DNA of 64,000 bases from Acidimicrobiaceae bacterium (lineage in GTDB: Bacteria > Actinomycetota > Acidimicrobiia > Acidimicrobiales > UBA8190): NCBI GenBank assembly GCA_003151955.1, contig PLZB01000025.1, positions 35,442-99,441 on the forward strand. The letters are read 5' to 3'. The notes beneath the pieces are model-generated. The model did no database searches and had not been told where the DNA came from. It worked only from the letters and a program-made list of their open reading frames with translations. The position numbers were made by a program, and so were the translations under genes. Positions within the stretch are counted from its first letter, which is position 1; each line of letters begins with the position of its first letter. Shown one piece after another: positions 16,488 through 25,016 of this stretch.

Positions 16488-17781
16488 CGACGTCCGCTCC
16501 ATCGCCGTGGAGGGCATGGCCAGGGTCGAGGGGGAGGGCTCCCTCCACGTCTCGGTCCGCGACGGGGCGGTGGCCGACGTTTCGCTCGACATCTTCGAGC
16601 CACCCCGCTTCTTCGAGGCCCTCCTCCGGGGCCGGCACTTCACCGAGGCCCCCGACATCACGGCCCGGATCTGCGGGATCTGTCCGGTGGCCTACCAGAC
16701 GAGCGCCTGCACCGCCCTGGAGGCCGCCTGCGGGGTCACCGTGGACAGCAGGATCCAGGCCCTGCGCCGCCTCCTCTACTGCGGCGAGTGGATCCAGAGC
16801 CACGCCCTCCACATCTACCTCCTCCACGCCCCCGACTTCCTCGGCTGTGCCGACGCCGTCGAGCTGGCCGAACGGGACCGGGCCGGCGTGGCCCGGGGGC
16901 TGGCCATCAAGCGGACCGGCAACGAGCTCATGACGGTGGTGGGCGGTCGTTCCATCCATCCCGTCAACGTCCGGGTCGGGGGGTTCTGGCAGGCCCCCAC
17001 CCGGGAGGCCGTGGCGGCGTTGGCCGGGCCCCTGGACCAGGCCCGGCAGGACGCCCTGGCCACCGTGGCCTGGGTGGCCGGCTTCGACTTCCCCGACGTC
17101 GAGTCCGACTACCGGTTCGTCGCCCTCCACACCGGTGACTGCTACCCCGTCGAATCGGGCCGGGTGGTGTCACGCGGACTCCTCGACGCCACCGCGGAGG
17201 AGTTCTCGTACCGGGTGGTCGAGGAGCACGTGGCCCGGTCGACCGCCCTCCACGCCCGGATCGACGGGGAGCTCACCTACCTGACCGGCCCGCTGGCCCG
17301 CTACGCCCTCAACAGCCGACTCCTCCCCGAGGTGGCCCGGCGGGCGGCCGCCGAGGCCGGCCTGGAGGAGGTGTGCCGGAACCCCTTCCGGAGCATCGTG
17401 GTCCGGGCCGTGGAGCTGGTCTTCGCCTGCGACGAGGCCCTCCGGCTGGTCGAGGGCTACGAACCCCCCGATCCTCCTGCCGCAGCCTGTTCGGCTCCCG
17501 ACACCGGGTCCGTCGGTGCCGGCGCCAGCGAGGCCCCCCGGGGCCTGCTCCTGCACCGGTACGAGCTCGACGGCCGGGGGATGATCACCACGGCCCGGAT
17601 CGTCCCGCCCACCTCGCAGAACCAGCGGGCCATCGAGGAGGACCTCCGCCGGGTGGTGACGTCGTCGCTCTCCCTCGACGATCCCGAGCTCACCCTCCGC
17701 TGTGAGCAGGCCGTCCGCAACCACGATCCCTGCATCTCCTGCGCCGCCCACTTCCTCGACCTGACCGTGGAGGAGCGGTGA
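16480..17781 (+). CDS. hydA: Group 3b [NiFe] hydrogenase large (catalytic) subunit
   Basis: A 433-residue subunit that holds the Ni-Fe active site and oxidises or makes H2. The N-terminal L1 motif is [14 protein letters not shown] (Cys 65, Cys 68) and the C-terminal L2 motif is DPCISCAAH (Cys 418, Cys 421, His 424). Nine residues, FLDLTVEER, follow the His and should be removed by the protease encoded next. The ATG at 16480 overlaps the small-subunit gene. Gene order beta, cNMP protein, gamma, small, large is that of actinobacterial group 3b enzymes (Hyd3), which act mainly in fermentative redox balance with NAD(P)H. Confidence 0.95.
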   Translation: MADDVRSIAVEGMARVEGEGSLHVSVRDGAVADVSLDIFEPPRFFEALLRGRHFTEAPDITARICGICPVAYQTSACTALEAACGVTVDSRIQALRRLLYCGEWIQSHALHIYLLHAPDFLGCADAVELAERDRAGVARGLAIKRTGNELMTVVGGRSIHPVNVRVGGFWQAPTREAVAALAGPLDQARQDALATVAWVAGFDFPDVESDYRFVALHTGDCYPVESGRVVSRGLLDATAEEFSYRVVEEHVARSTALHARIDGELTYLTGPLARYALNSRLLPEVARRAAAEAGLEEVCRNPFRSIVVRAVELVFACDEALRLVEGYEPPDPPAAACSAPDTGSVGAGASEAPRGLLLHRYELDGRGMITTARIVPPTSQNQRAIEEDLRRVVTSSLSLDDPELTLRCEQAVRNHDPCISCAAHFLDLTVEER

Positions 17782-18266
17782 GCACCGGACCTCGGATCGT
17801 GATCGCCGGGCTGGGCAGCGAGTACCGGCGGGACGACGGGGCCGGGGTGGCCGTGGCCCGGGCCCTGGCCGACCGGCTCGGCCCCGGCTCCGACATCGGC
17901 CCCGTGGGCGAGCCGCTCGACCTCCTCGGGAGGTGGGACGGCGCCGAGCTGGCCGTCCTCGTCGACACCGTCCGGTCCGCCGACCCCCCGGGGACGATCC
18001 AGGTCGTCGAGCTCGGGACCGCGGCACCGACCGGACCTGCCCCGGCGGCCGGCTCTCCCCGCAGCAGCCACGGCATCGGCCTGGTCGGGGTCCTCCGGTT
18101 GGCCCGGGCCATCGGGACCGCACCCCGGCGCGTCGTCCTGGTGGGAATCGTCGGATCCGAATTCGGCGCCGGAGAGGGACTGTCACCGGCGGTCCGGCGG
18201 GCCGTGACCGAGGCGGTCGACCTGGTGGCCGGCCTACCCGAGATCGAGGCCGTCCGATGTGCGTGA
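17778..18266 (+). CDS. Hydrogenase maturation protease
   Basis: A 162-residue HycI/HoxW-type endopeptidase. VIAGLGSEYRRDDGAGVAVA carries the GxGNxxxxDDG-like motif (the Asn is Ser here), and LVDTVRSADPPGTI the second acid. It should trim the nine-residue tail of the large subunit after nickel insertion. GTG start overlapping the large-subunit stop (GTGA). Confidence 0.92.
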   Translation: MSTGPRIVIAGLGSEYRRDDGAGVAVARALADRLGPGSDIGPVGEPLDLLGRWDGAELAVLVDTVRSADPPGTIQVVELGTAAPTGPAPAAGSPRSSHGIGLVGVLRLARAIGTAPRRVVLVGIVGSEFGAGEGLSPAVRRAVTEAVDLVAGLPEIEAVRCA

Positions 18267-18502
18267 GCACCCTGCACCGGGTGGTGGGGCCGGCTCCCGG
18301 GAACCGGCTCGAGGTCGAGGATCTCGAGGGGACCCGCCGCCAGCTCTCCCTCCTGGCCTTCGAGGGTCCCGCCCCGGCGCCGGGGCGCTGGGTGGTGTGC
18401 CACAGCGGCTACGTCCTGGCTCCCGCCGACGGGGCCGACGCCGACGCGGCCCGGGCTGAGCTGGACCGCCTGAGCCCCGAAACCTCCACGAAAGGATCCT
18501 GA
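18257..18502 (+). CDS. hypC: HypC/HupF family hydrogenase chaperone
   Basis: An 81-residue protein that begins MCVSTLHRVV: the invariant Cys 2 of HypC, which carries the Fe(CN)2CO precursor to the large subunit. WVVCHSGYVLA corresponds to the conserved GDYVLVH-like strand. It overlaps the protease gene by ten bases and the next gene by one. The HypA, B, D, E and F genes are not in this window and must be elsewhere. Confidence 0.9.
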   Translation: MCVSTLHRVVGPAPGNRLEVEDLEGTRRQLSLLAFEGPAPAPGRWVVCHSGYVLAPADGADADAARAELDRLSPETSTKGS

Positions 18503-19482
18503 TGCGAACCGACAGCACCGTGGAACGGGCCGAGAGCGGGACACGCTTGCCGGTCCCGACGTCGGGAGTAGTCGTGGCCGGGGCGACCGCCGTCCTGAGC
18601 GGCATCTCCGTCTTCGTCAATTCGTCCGCCGTCCACGCCTTCCACTCCTCCACCGTCTACACGGCGGCCAAGAACCTGGTGGCCACGCTGGTCCTGGCCG
18701 CCGTGAGCGCCGCCGCCGTGGCCGGGCGGCGCTGGTCCCGGGCCGCCGCCCACTGGACGACCAGGCCGGCCCGGCCGGAGAGGCCACGGTCATGGCCCCG
18801 GCGGCTGGGGCTGGCCTACGTCGGTGTGGTCGGAGGCGGGATCGCCTTCGTCCTGTTCTTCCAGGGGCTGGCCCAGATGCAGGCCACCCCGGCCGCCTTC
18901 CTCCGTGACAGCCTCGTGCTCTGGGTGGCGTTGGCGGCGTGGCCGCTGCTCGGCGAACGACTCTCGGGCTGGAACCTCGTGGCCATCGCCGGGCTGGTGG
19001 GCGGTCAGGTGGCGGTCCTCGGGGGACCCGGCCATCTCGCCCTCGGACAGGGGAGCCTCCTGGTCCTTTCGGCCACGGTCCTCTGGGCCGTCGAGGTGGT
19101 CGTGGCCCGGTGGCTGCTCCCGGGAACAAGCCCGGCGGGACTGGCCCTGACCCGGATGGGGGTCGGCTCCCTGGTCCTGCTGGGGTGGCTGACCGGCACC
19201 GGGAAGCTGGGGGCGCTGGTGTCGCTGCGGCCCTCCCAGCTCGGCTGGGTGGCACTGACCGGGATCCTCCTGGCCGGGTACGTGGCCACCTGGTTCACGG
19301 CCCTGGCCCGGGCCAGAGCGGTCGACGTCACCTCGGTCCTGGTGGCCTCGGCCCTCGTGACCGCCGCCCTGGGGGCTTCGGCCGGCACCGTCAACCTCGC
19401 CTCCCAGGGCCTGGGACTGGCCCTCATCGCCGCCGGAGCCGCCGTCGTCGTCTGGACCTGGCCCCGGAGACAGCCGGCATGA
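18502..19482 (+). CDS. EamA/DMT-family permease
   Basis: A 326-residue membrane protein with about ten hydrophobic helices in two EamA repeats (AYVGVVGGGIAFVLFFQGLA and GWVALTGILLAGYVATWF). Drug/metabolite transporter family. The start overlaps the hypC stop by one base, and it in turn overlaps the next gene, so it belongs to the hydrogenase operon. Its substrate is unknown; nickel or a cofactor precursor is possible but has no sequence support. Confidence 0.85.
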   Translation: MRTDSTVERAESGTRLPVPTSGVVVAGATAVLSGISVFVNSSAVHAFHSSTVYTAAKNLVATLVLAAVSAAAVAGRRWSRAAAHWTTRPARPERPRSWPRRLGLAYVGVVGGGIAFVLFFQGLAQMQATPAAFLRDSLVLWVALAAWPLLGERLSGWNLVAIAGLVGGQVAVLGGPGHLALGQGSLLVLSATVLWAVEVVVARWLLPGTSPAGLALTRMGVGSLVLLGWLTGTGKLGALVSLRPSQLGWVALTGILLAGYVATWFTALARARAVDVTSVLVASALVTAALGASAGTVNLASQGLGLALIAAGAAVVVWTWPRRQPA

Positions 19483-20231
19483 CGCCGGGACCGGTCCTCT
19501 TCGCCCGCTACGCCTACCCCCCCAACGCCCTGGGCTACTGCGGGCCGGCCGACGCCGAGGCCCTCCGGCACGCCCTCACCGGAGGACCGGACCTGGCCGA
19601 GCTGACCCATCTGGCCGCCGGCTTCGAGGGGGCCTGGCCGTACCTGGAGCTGATCGCCGGCAGCAACGGGATCACCGACCCTCTCGACGCCGGGGTGGTC
19701 GAGGCCTACTGGCTCGGCAACGGCCTGCTCGACACCGTGCCGGCCGGACTGGTCCACCGGTTCCTGGACGACCGGTTCGGCCCTCGGGTCGGGTCCCGTC
19801 AGGAGGAGCTGGCCGCCCCGGTGGGCCTGGGGGCGCTGCCGTGCCACAGCTTCCATGTCCTCACCGTCTATCCCTGGGTCGGCCTGCTCCGATCGGGTCA
19901 GCTGAGCGCTCCGCTGACCGTGATCGACCGGTGCCGGATCCGGTGGGGCGAGGTCGAGACGGTCACGGGCGGGCTGGCCCTGGTCCGGAGCCGGCCCCTG
20001 GTCCTGGTCGGGAGCCGGCTGGTCCTGGGACCGCCCCGCCTCGAGGAGGCCCGGCTCGGGCTCGCTCCGGTCGAGGTCAACGACACGGTGTCGCTCCACT
20101 GGGACTGGGTCTGCGATCGCCTCGACCCCCTGGCCCTGGCCCGGCTCCGACTCAGCACCCTCCGGAACCTGGCCGCCGTCAACGCTGCGCCGGTCCCGGG
20201 GCCGGCGGCGGCGGCCGACGCGGCGGGCTGA
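19479..20231 (+). CDS. DUF6390-like protein, hydrogenase-operon associated
   Basis: A 250-residue soluble protein. ARYAYPPNALGYCGPADAEAL near the N-terminus, EAYWLGNGLLD, LPCHSFHVLTVYPWVGLL and VSLHWDWVCDRLD are features I associate with an actinobacterial family of unknown function that accompanies HypC and hydrogenase genes (I believe DUF6390). Conserved Cys and His (CGPAD, PCHSFHV) suggest metal binding. ATGA overlap with the permease. A maturation role is inferred from operon position only. Confidence 0.7.
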   Translation: MTPGPVLFARYAYPPNALGYCGPADAEALRHALTGGPDLAELTHLAAGFEGAWPYLELIAGSNGITDPLDAGVVEAYWLGNGLLDTVPAGLVHRFLDDRFGPRVGSRQEELAAPVGLGALPCHSFHVLTVYPWVGLLRSGQLSAPLTVIDRCRIRWGEVETVTGGLALVRSRPLVLVGSRLVLGPPRLEEARLGLAPVEVNDTVSLHWDWVCDRLDPLALARLRLSTLRNLAAVNAAPVPGPAAAADAAG

Positions 20232-20254
20232 ATCGAATCACCACCGGACCGACT

Positions 20255-20280
20255 AAACCTTTCGGCCCCCGGTAGCGTCT
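20255..20280 (+). promoter_or_regulatory. Candidate autoregulated ECF promoter
   Basis: AAACC (20255-20259) and CGTCT (20276-20280) are separated by 16 bp, the usual form of an ECF-sigma promoter (AAC / CGTC). Transcription would start only a few bases before the GTG at 20289, so the sigma gene would be leaderless and self-controlled. Confidence 0.5.
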
Positions 20281-20288
20281 CCACCGCA

Positions 20289-20762
20289 GTGTTGGACTTC
20301 GCCACCTTCTACGGACAGTGCTACGAGCGCACCTACCGGGGCCTGACCCTGGCCCTCGGTGACCGGGCCGTGGCCGAGGACGCCACCCAGGAGGCCTTCT
20401 ACCGGGCGCTGCGCCACTGGCGGAAGGTCTCGACGCTCGATCGCCCCGAGGCCTGGGTCCTTGTCGTTGGGTTGAACGCCGGCCGCGACGTCTACCGGAA
20501 GGCGGCCCGGGAACGGCGGCTGCCCGTGACCGTGGGAGCCGGGCCGGGAAGCGGAGCCGAGGTCCAGGTCGACGACCGCATGCTGCTGGGAGAACTCCTG
20601 GGCGCACTCCCGGATCGGCAACGCCAGGCCCTCGTCCTGCGCTACGTCGGAGGGCTCCCCCTGGTGGCCGTGGCCGAGGCCATGGGGATCGCCGAGGGAA
20701 CCGTCAAAGCCACGCTCCACCAGGCCCTGGAGAATCTCCAGCGGAGGTCCCATCATGGATGA
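20289..20762 (+). CDS. ECF RNA polymerase sigma factor (SigE-family type)
   Basis: A 157-residue sigma-70 factor with only regions 2 and 4. Region 2: ALGDRAVAEDATQEAFYRALRHW is not quoted in full but DRAVAEDATQEAFYRALRH covers it; region 4: LPDRQRQALVLRYVGGLP and EAMGIAEGTVKATLHQALEN with the helix-turn-helix. GTG start with no ribosome site and an ECF-like promoter a few bases upstream. It overlaps the anti-sigma-like gene by eight bases, the normal arrangement of a sigma/anti-sigma pair. Confidence 0.92.
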   Translation: MLDFATFYGQCYERTYRGLTLALGDRAVAEDATQEAFYRALRHWRKVSTLDRPEAWVLVVGLNAGRDVYRKAARERRLPVTVGAGPGSGAEVQVDDRMLLGELLGALPDRQRQALVLRYVGGLPLVAVAEAMGIAEGTVKATLHQALENLQRRSHHG

Positions 20763-22095
20763 AGACGCACTCGACCCCGAGGTCCAGGGGATGGTCGAAC
20801 AGGCCCTCGGCGGTGTTCCCGCCATGCCCAACCGTCTCGAGGACGTCCTGGCCCGCCACCACCGGCGGGTCCGGACGGGCCGGTGGGTCGGGACGGCGGC
20901 CGTCTGCCTGCTCCTGCTCGTCGGTGGTGGCGTCGCCCTCCTGGCGGCTCCGGCCGGTACCCGGTCGGGGCCGGTGGCACCCGCCGGCCCGACCACCAGG
21001 GCCCCCGTGGACACCACCTCGCCGACGACCGGCCCGGCCACGACCTCGGCCACGACCACCGTCACCAGCCCGACCACCGTCGTCAGCCCGACCACCACGG
21101 TCCCGGGTCACGGCATCCCAGCCGGATTCTCGGTGGAGTCGGTCACCTTCATCTCGGCCGACGACGGCTGGGCCCTCGGGGCGGCGGCCTGCCCGGCGTC
21201 GCCGTGCCCAGCCGCGCTGCTCCGGACCACCGACGGAGGGCGGAGCTGGGTCGACGGGGTGGCTCCCCAGACCACCGACCGCTCCGTCCGCTTCGCCGAC
21301 TCCCGGGACGGCTGGATCTTCGGCCCGGACCTCTGGGCCACCTCCGACGGGGGAGCCACCTGGCAGAGGCCGAGCTGGAGCCAGTCCGACACCCTCACCG
21401 TCTCCGACGTCGAGGCCTCGGCCGGCGTCGTCTACGCCTCGGTCATCTCCTCGAACGGCATCCAGATCGAGAGCGAACCGGTCGGCGGGAACACCTGGCA
21501 AGAGACGCCCAGCCTGATCCCCGTCGGGGCCGGACCTGTCGCCAACGCCCCGATCGTCCTCCAGGGAACTGTGGGCTGGATCGTCGAGAACGACCGGGAG
21601 GTCATCGGGGGCGCCCGCCTCGTCAGCGGCACCTGGACCAGCTGGACCCCGCCCTGCACCTCCTCGACCGGACCGGCCGAGCTGGCGGCTTCGAGCCCCG
21701 CCGACCTCTTCGCCCTCTGCGAACCGGGCCTCTACAACGGTCCCCCCACCCTCGACCTCCTGGTCTCCCACGACGGCGGGGTCAGCTTCACCCCGGTCGC
21801 CACCACGCTGCCTCCGACCGCCAGCTTCGGCCCCGTCGCCAGCCCGAATTCCCGGAGCCTCGTGATCGGCAGCAACACCAACCAGGGAAACCCCCTGGTG
21901 GCCACCTTCGACGGTGGGAGCACCTGGACCACGGTGGCCGGCGGCGACAGCACCGGTGACGGCTGGGCCCAGCTGGGCTTCACCACCCCGGACCAGGGCC
22001 TCGCCATCCTCGGCTACAACCCCGGCGTCCTCCTCATGACCCGCGACGGCGGCCTGCACTGGGCGCCGGTCCCCACGGCGGCCACCGGCACCTGA
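20755..22095 (+). CDS. Membrane-anchored anti-sigma-like protein with beta-propeller sensor domain
   Basis: A 446-residue protein. Residues 1-40 are cytoplasmic (DPEVQGMVEQALGGVP) and should hold the sigma factor; one helix is at about 43-66 (WVGTAAVCLLLLVGGGVALL); then comes a Thr/Pro linker (about 70-120) and an outer BNR/sialidase-like propeller with repeated Asp-box motifs such as TTDGGRSW, TSDGGATW, SHDGGVSF, TFDGGSTW and TRDGGLHW. It overlaps the ECF gene. Reads as a single-pass anti-sigma factor that senses something at the cell surface; ligand unknown. Confidence 0.82.
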   Translation: MDEDALDPEVQGMVEQALGGVPAMPNRLEDVLARHHRRVRTGRWVGTAAVCLLLLVGGGVALLAAPAGTRSGPVAPAGPTTRAPVDTTSPTTGPATTSATTTVTSPTTVVSPTTTVPGHGIPAGFSVESVTFISADDGWALGAAACPASPCPAALLRTTDGGRSWVDGVAPQTTDRSVRFADSRDGWIFGPDLWATSDGGATWQRPSWSQSDTLTVSDVEASAGVVYASVISSNGIQIESEPVGGNTWQETPSLIPVGAGPVANAPIVLQGTVGWIVENDREVIGGARLVSGTWTSWTPPCTSSTGPAELAASSPADLFALCEPGLYNGPPTLDLLVSHDGGVSFTPVATTLPPTASFGPVASPNSRSLVIGSNTNQGNPLVATFDGGSTWTTVAGGDSTGDGWAQLGFTTPDQGLAILGYNPGVLLMTRDGGLHWAPVPTAATGT

Positions 22096-22158
22096 TCCGT
22101 AAGCCCCGAACACAGTCGTTGGTAGGGTTCGCGGGCAGCCACGATCGGAGGCGGAGCC

Positions 22159-23235
22159 ATGTGGGCCATGATCGTGAAGGAGTTCCGACAGCTCCGCCGG
22201 GACCGCCGGACCCTGGCGATGATGATCGTCCTCCCCGTGCTGATGCTGGTCATCTTCGGGTACGCGGCGAGGTTCAACGTGTCGAGCATCCCCACCGTGG
22301 TGGTCGGCCCTGACGCCCGACCGGTGGCCGGGGCGCTGCCGACGCCGTTCCATGTCGTCGAGGTCGACCCGACGGCCGGGAGGTCTCTGGCGCAGTCCCG
22401 TCTCCGTGACGGGAAGGACGTTGTCGCCGTGGTCACCGGCCCGGGCGGAACCCTGGTCCTTCTGGACGGGACCCAGCTCTTCTCCGTCCAGACGGTCAGG
22501 GCGACAATGGCCCGGGACGCCCCACCAGGGGCGGGCGGGTCGCAGGCGGTGGCCGTCCAGATCCTGTACAACCCGAACCTCACGACGTCCTGGGTCATGG
22601 TCCCGGGCCTGGCCGGCCTGATCCTCGTGTTCATCGGGACGCTCATCACCAGCCTGGGCGTGGTGCGGGAGCGCCAGGCGGGGACCCTCGAGCAGCTGGC
22701 CGTGATGCCACTGCGTCCCTGGGACGTGATCGTCGGGAAGATCGCCCCCTACCTGATCGTGGCGGCCGTCGACCTCGTCGGCATCGTGGTCGTCGGCATG
22801 GTCCTCTTCCACGTGCCCTTCGTGGGCAACCTGGGCACCTTCGCCCTGGGGGCGGCCCTGTTCCTGCTCGTCACCCTGGGGATGGGGGTCCTCGTCTCGA
22901 CGGTGTCGCAGAACCAGGGTCAGGCCATCCAGCTGGCCCTGATGCTCATGATGCCCCAGGTGCTCCTGTCGGGCCTGATCTTCCCGGTGGCGTCGATGGC
23001 ACCCGGCGTCCGATGGCTGGCCTACGTCTTCCCGCTCACCTATTTCACCGAGATCAGCCGGGGGGTGATGCTCAAGGGAACCCCGATCGGGGCCCTGTGG
23101 CAGCCCCTGGGCCTCCTGGCCGTCCTGGCCGTGGTGGTCCTCGGCACCGCAGTGCTCCGGTTCAGGCGGGACCTGGCCCCCGGCGCCCGACGGCACCGCG
23201 CTCCTGACGGTCCGGGACCCGCCCTCCCGGCATGA
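22159..23235 (+). CDS. ABC-2 type export permease (YhhJ-like)
   Basis: A 358-residue permease: helix at 20-38 (LAMMIVLPVLMLVIFGYAA), a large outer domain to about residue 145, then five helices, with the ABC-2 hallmark RERQAGTLEQLAVMPLRPW and FPLTYFTEISRGVMLKG. It overlaps the first ATPase gene (ATGA), and the second ATPase follows. Substrate unknown; the YhhJ class exports diverse compounds. ATG follows GGAGGCGG. The gene order permease, ATPase, ATPase resembles the split equivalent of the YhiI-RbbA-YhhJ set without a membrane-fusion protein. Confidence 0.9.
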   Translation: MWAMIVKEFRQLRRDRRTLAMMIVLPVLMLVIFGYAARFNVSSIPTVVVGPDARPVAGALPTPFHVVEVDPTAGRSLAQSRLRDGKDVVAVVTGPGGTLVLLDGTQLFSVQTVRATMARDAPPGAGGSQAVAVQILYNPNLTTSWVMVPGLAGLILVFIGTLITSLGVVRERQAGTLEQLAVMPLRPWDVIVGKIAPYLIVAAVDLVGIVVVGMVLFHVPFVGNLGTFALGAALFLLVTLGMGVLVSTVSQNQGQAIQLALMLMMPQVLLSGLIFPVASMAPGVRWLAYVFPLTYFTEISRGVMLKGTPIGALWQPLGLLAVLAVVVLGTAVLRFRRDLAPGARRHRAPDGPGPALPA

Positions 23236-24050
23236 GCTGGGGTCTCGACGGCGTGACCGTGCGACTCGGAGGGCGCAAGGCCCTCGACGGCGTGACGGTC
23301 GTCGTCGAGCCCTCCTCGGTGGCCGTGCTCGTCGGGGGGGACGGCTCGGGCAAGTCCACCTGCCTGCGGGCGATGGTGGGCCTGGTCCGGCCCAGCGCCG
23401 GGACCGTCCGGCGCCCCCCCAAGCAGGAGGTGGGCTACATCCCGGCCACGGCCGGGCTCTACCCCGACCTCACCGTCGACGAGAACGTCAGCTTCGCCGC
23501 CGGCGCCTTCGGGCTGACAGGCCGGGCGCTCGCGACTCGATCCGGGGAGCTTCTCGAGCGCATCGGCCTGGGCGACGCCCGGCACCGGCTCGGCGGGCAG
23601 CTGTCGGGAGGGATGCAGCGGAAGCTGGCTGTGGTCATGGCGCTCCTCCACCGTCCAACCCTCCTGGTGCTCGACGAGCCCACCACCGGCGTCGACCCGG
23701 TGAGCCGGGCCGAGGTGTGGCGGCTCATCTCGGGCGCCGCCGCCGGAGGGGCCGCCGTCGTCGTGAGCACGACCTACGTCGACGAAGGGCGCCGAGCCTC
23801 CTCGGTGACGCTCCTCGAGAGCGGCGGGGTCATCGGATCCGGGTCCCCGGCCGACATCGTGGCGGCCGTGCCCGGGACCGTCGGCGTGGTCCGGTCCGCG
23901 GCCCGCCCCCCCGGCCCGGCCTGGCGGTGGGGGAGTGCCTGGCGGGTGTGGGCCCCCACCGGGGCGCTCCCCGACGGCGCCGAGCCCCGCCCTCCGGAAT
24001 TCGAGGACGCCGTGGTCATCGCCGCGCTGGCCGCCGAGGCTGGGCCTTGA
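23232..24050 (+). CDS. ABC transporter ATPase 1 (lacks switch His)
   Basis: A 272-residue nucleotide-binding subunit. Walker A GGDGSGKST, signature LSGGMQRK, Walker B LLVLDEPTTGVDP are intact, but the switch region reads VVVSTTYVDEGRRA, with Thr where the catalytic His of the H-loop normally stands. The C-terminal about 60 residues are Pro/Ala-rich and diverge. It pairs with ATPase 2, which has the opposite defect. ATGA overlaps on both sides keep stoichiometry with its partners. Confidence 0.9.
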   Translation: MSWGLDGVTVRLGGRKALDGVTVVVEPSSVAVLVGGDGSGKSTCLRAMVGLVRPSAGTVRRPPKQEVGYIPATAGLYPDLTVDENVSFAAGAFGLTGRALATRSGELLERIGLGDARHRLGGQLSGGMQRKLAVVMALLHRPTLLVLDEPTTGVDPVSRAEVWRLISGAAAGGAAVVVSTTYVDEGRRASSVTLLESGGVIGSGSPADIVAAVPGTVGVVRSAARPPGPAWRWGSAWRVWAPTGALPDGAEPRPPEFEDAVVIAALAAEAGP

Positions 24051-24937
24051 CCCCGCCGCTCCTCGAAGCCCGTCGGGCCACTATGCGGTTCGGCGACTTC
24101 ACCGCCGTCGACGCCGTCGACCTGGCCCTCGAGGCCAGGGAGGTCGTCGGGCTGCTCGGCGCCAACGGGGCGGGGAAGACCACTCTCATCCGGCTCCTCC
24201 TCGGGCTGGTGCGGCCGACGGCCGGGGACGTCGAGCTCTTCGGCGCCCCGCCCTCGGTCGAGACCCGGCGCCGGGTCGGCTACGTGCCCCAGACCCTCGG
24301 CCTCTACGAGGACCTGACGGTGGCCGAGAACTGGGCCTTCGTCACGGTCGCCTTCGGATCCGGGCGACCACCGCTGCCGGCCGGCATCGTCGACCTCGGG
24401 GACGCCGTCGTCGGGAGCCTGCCCCTCGGGATCCAGCGGCGGGTAGCCTTCGCGGCGGCGTTCTCCCACAGGCCCGAACTCCTCATCCTCGACGAACCGA
24501 CGTCGGGCGTGGCCCCACTGGGCCGGGCCCGACTGTGGCAGGACGTCCGGGAGACCGCCGAGGGCGGCGCCGGCGTGCTCGTGACCACCCACAACATGGA
24601 GGAGGCCGAGCAGTGCGACCGGCTCGTCGTCCTGGTCGACGGGGCCGTGGCCGCCGCCGGCGGTGTGGCCGAGGTCATCGGGGACCGGACGGTCATCGAG
24701 GTCGGCGGCCCCCAGTGGCGCCTGGCCTACGAGGTCCTCGACGCCCAGGGCCTGAGCGTCCAGCTGCACGGTGACACCCTCCGGGTCCCGGGCTCGGCCG
24801 CCCAGATCGAGGACCTCCTGGCGCCGAGCGGCCTGGACGTCACCGTCGGGGAGGCCCCGGCCAACCTCGAGGAGGCCTTCGTGGAGGTCGTCTCGGCCCG
24901 TTCGGCCCGTCGGGATGGAACGGCCGTTCGGCCCTAG
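24047..24937 (+). CDS. ABC transporter ATPase 2 (degenerate signature)
   Basis: A 296-residue ATPase. Walker A GANGAGKTT, Walker B LLILDEPTSGVAP and the H-loop TTHNMEEAE are present, but the LSGGQ signature is replaced by SLPLGIQRR. The TTG at 24047 overlaps the previous stop and is chosen since the first beta strand (LLEARRATMRFGDF) begins right after it; an ATG at 24083 would cut it off. With ATPase 1 it should form a heterodimer with one full and one dead ATP site. Confidence 0.9.
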   Translation: MTPPLLEARRATMRFGDFTAVDAVDLALEAREVVGLLGANGAGKTTLIRLLLGLVRPTAGDVELFGAPPSVETRRRVGYVPQTLGLYEDLTVAENWAFVTVAFGSGRPPLPAGIVDLGDAVVGSLPLGIQRRVAFAAAFSHRPELLILDEPTSGVAPLGRARLWQDVRETAEGGAGVLVTTHNMEEAEQCDRLVVLVDGAVAAAGGVAEVIGDRTVIEVGGPQWRLAYEVLDAQGLSVQLHGDTLRVPGSAAQIEDLLAPSGLDVTVGEAPANLEEAFVEVVSARSARRDGTAVRP

Positions 24938-25016
24938 GAGGCCGGGGGCCGACCCGGCAGGATGTCTCCATGGGACAACGTGTAACGGTCAGCCGGGGTC
25001 GGCGGAGATCGGGCCG

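Noticed and set aside
16480-17781. Group 1h high-affinity hydrogenase
   Set aside because: No Tat signal on the small subunit and the operon has HydB, HydG and cNMP protein, which is the group 3b arrangement.
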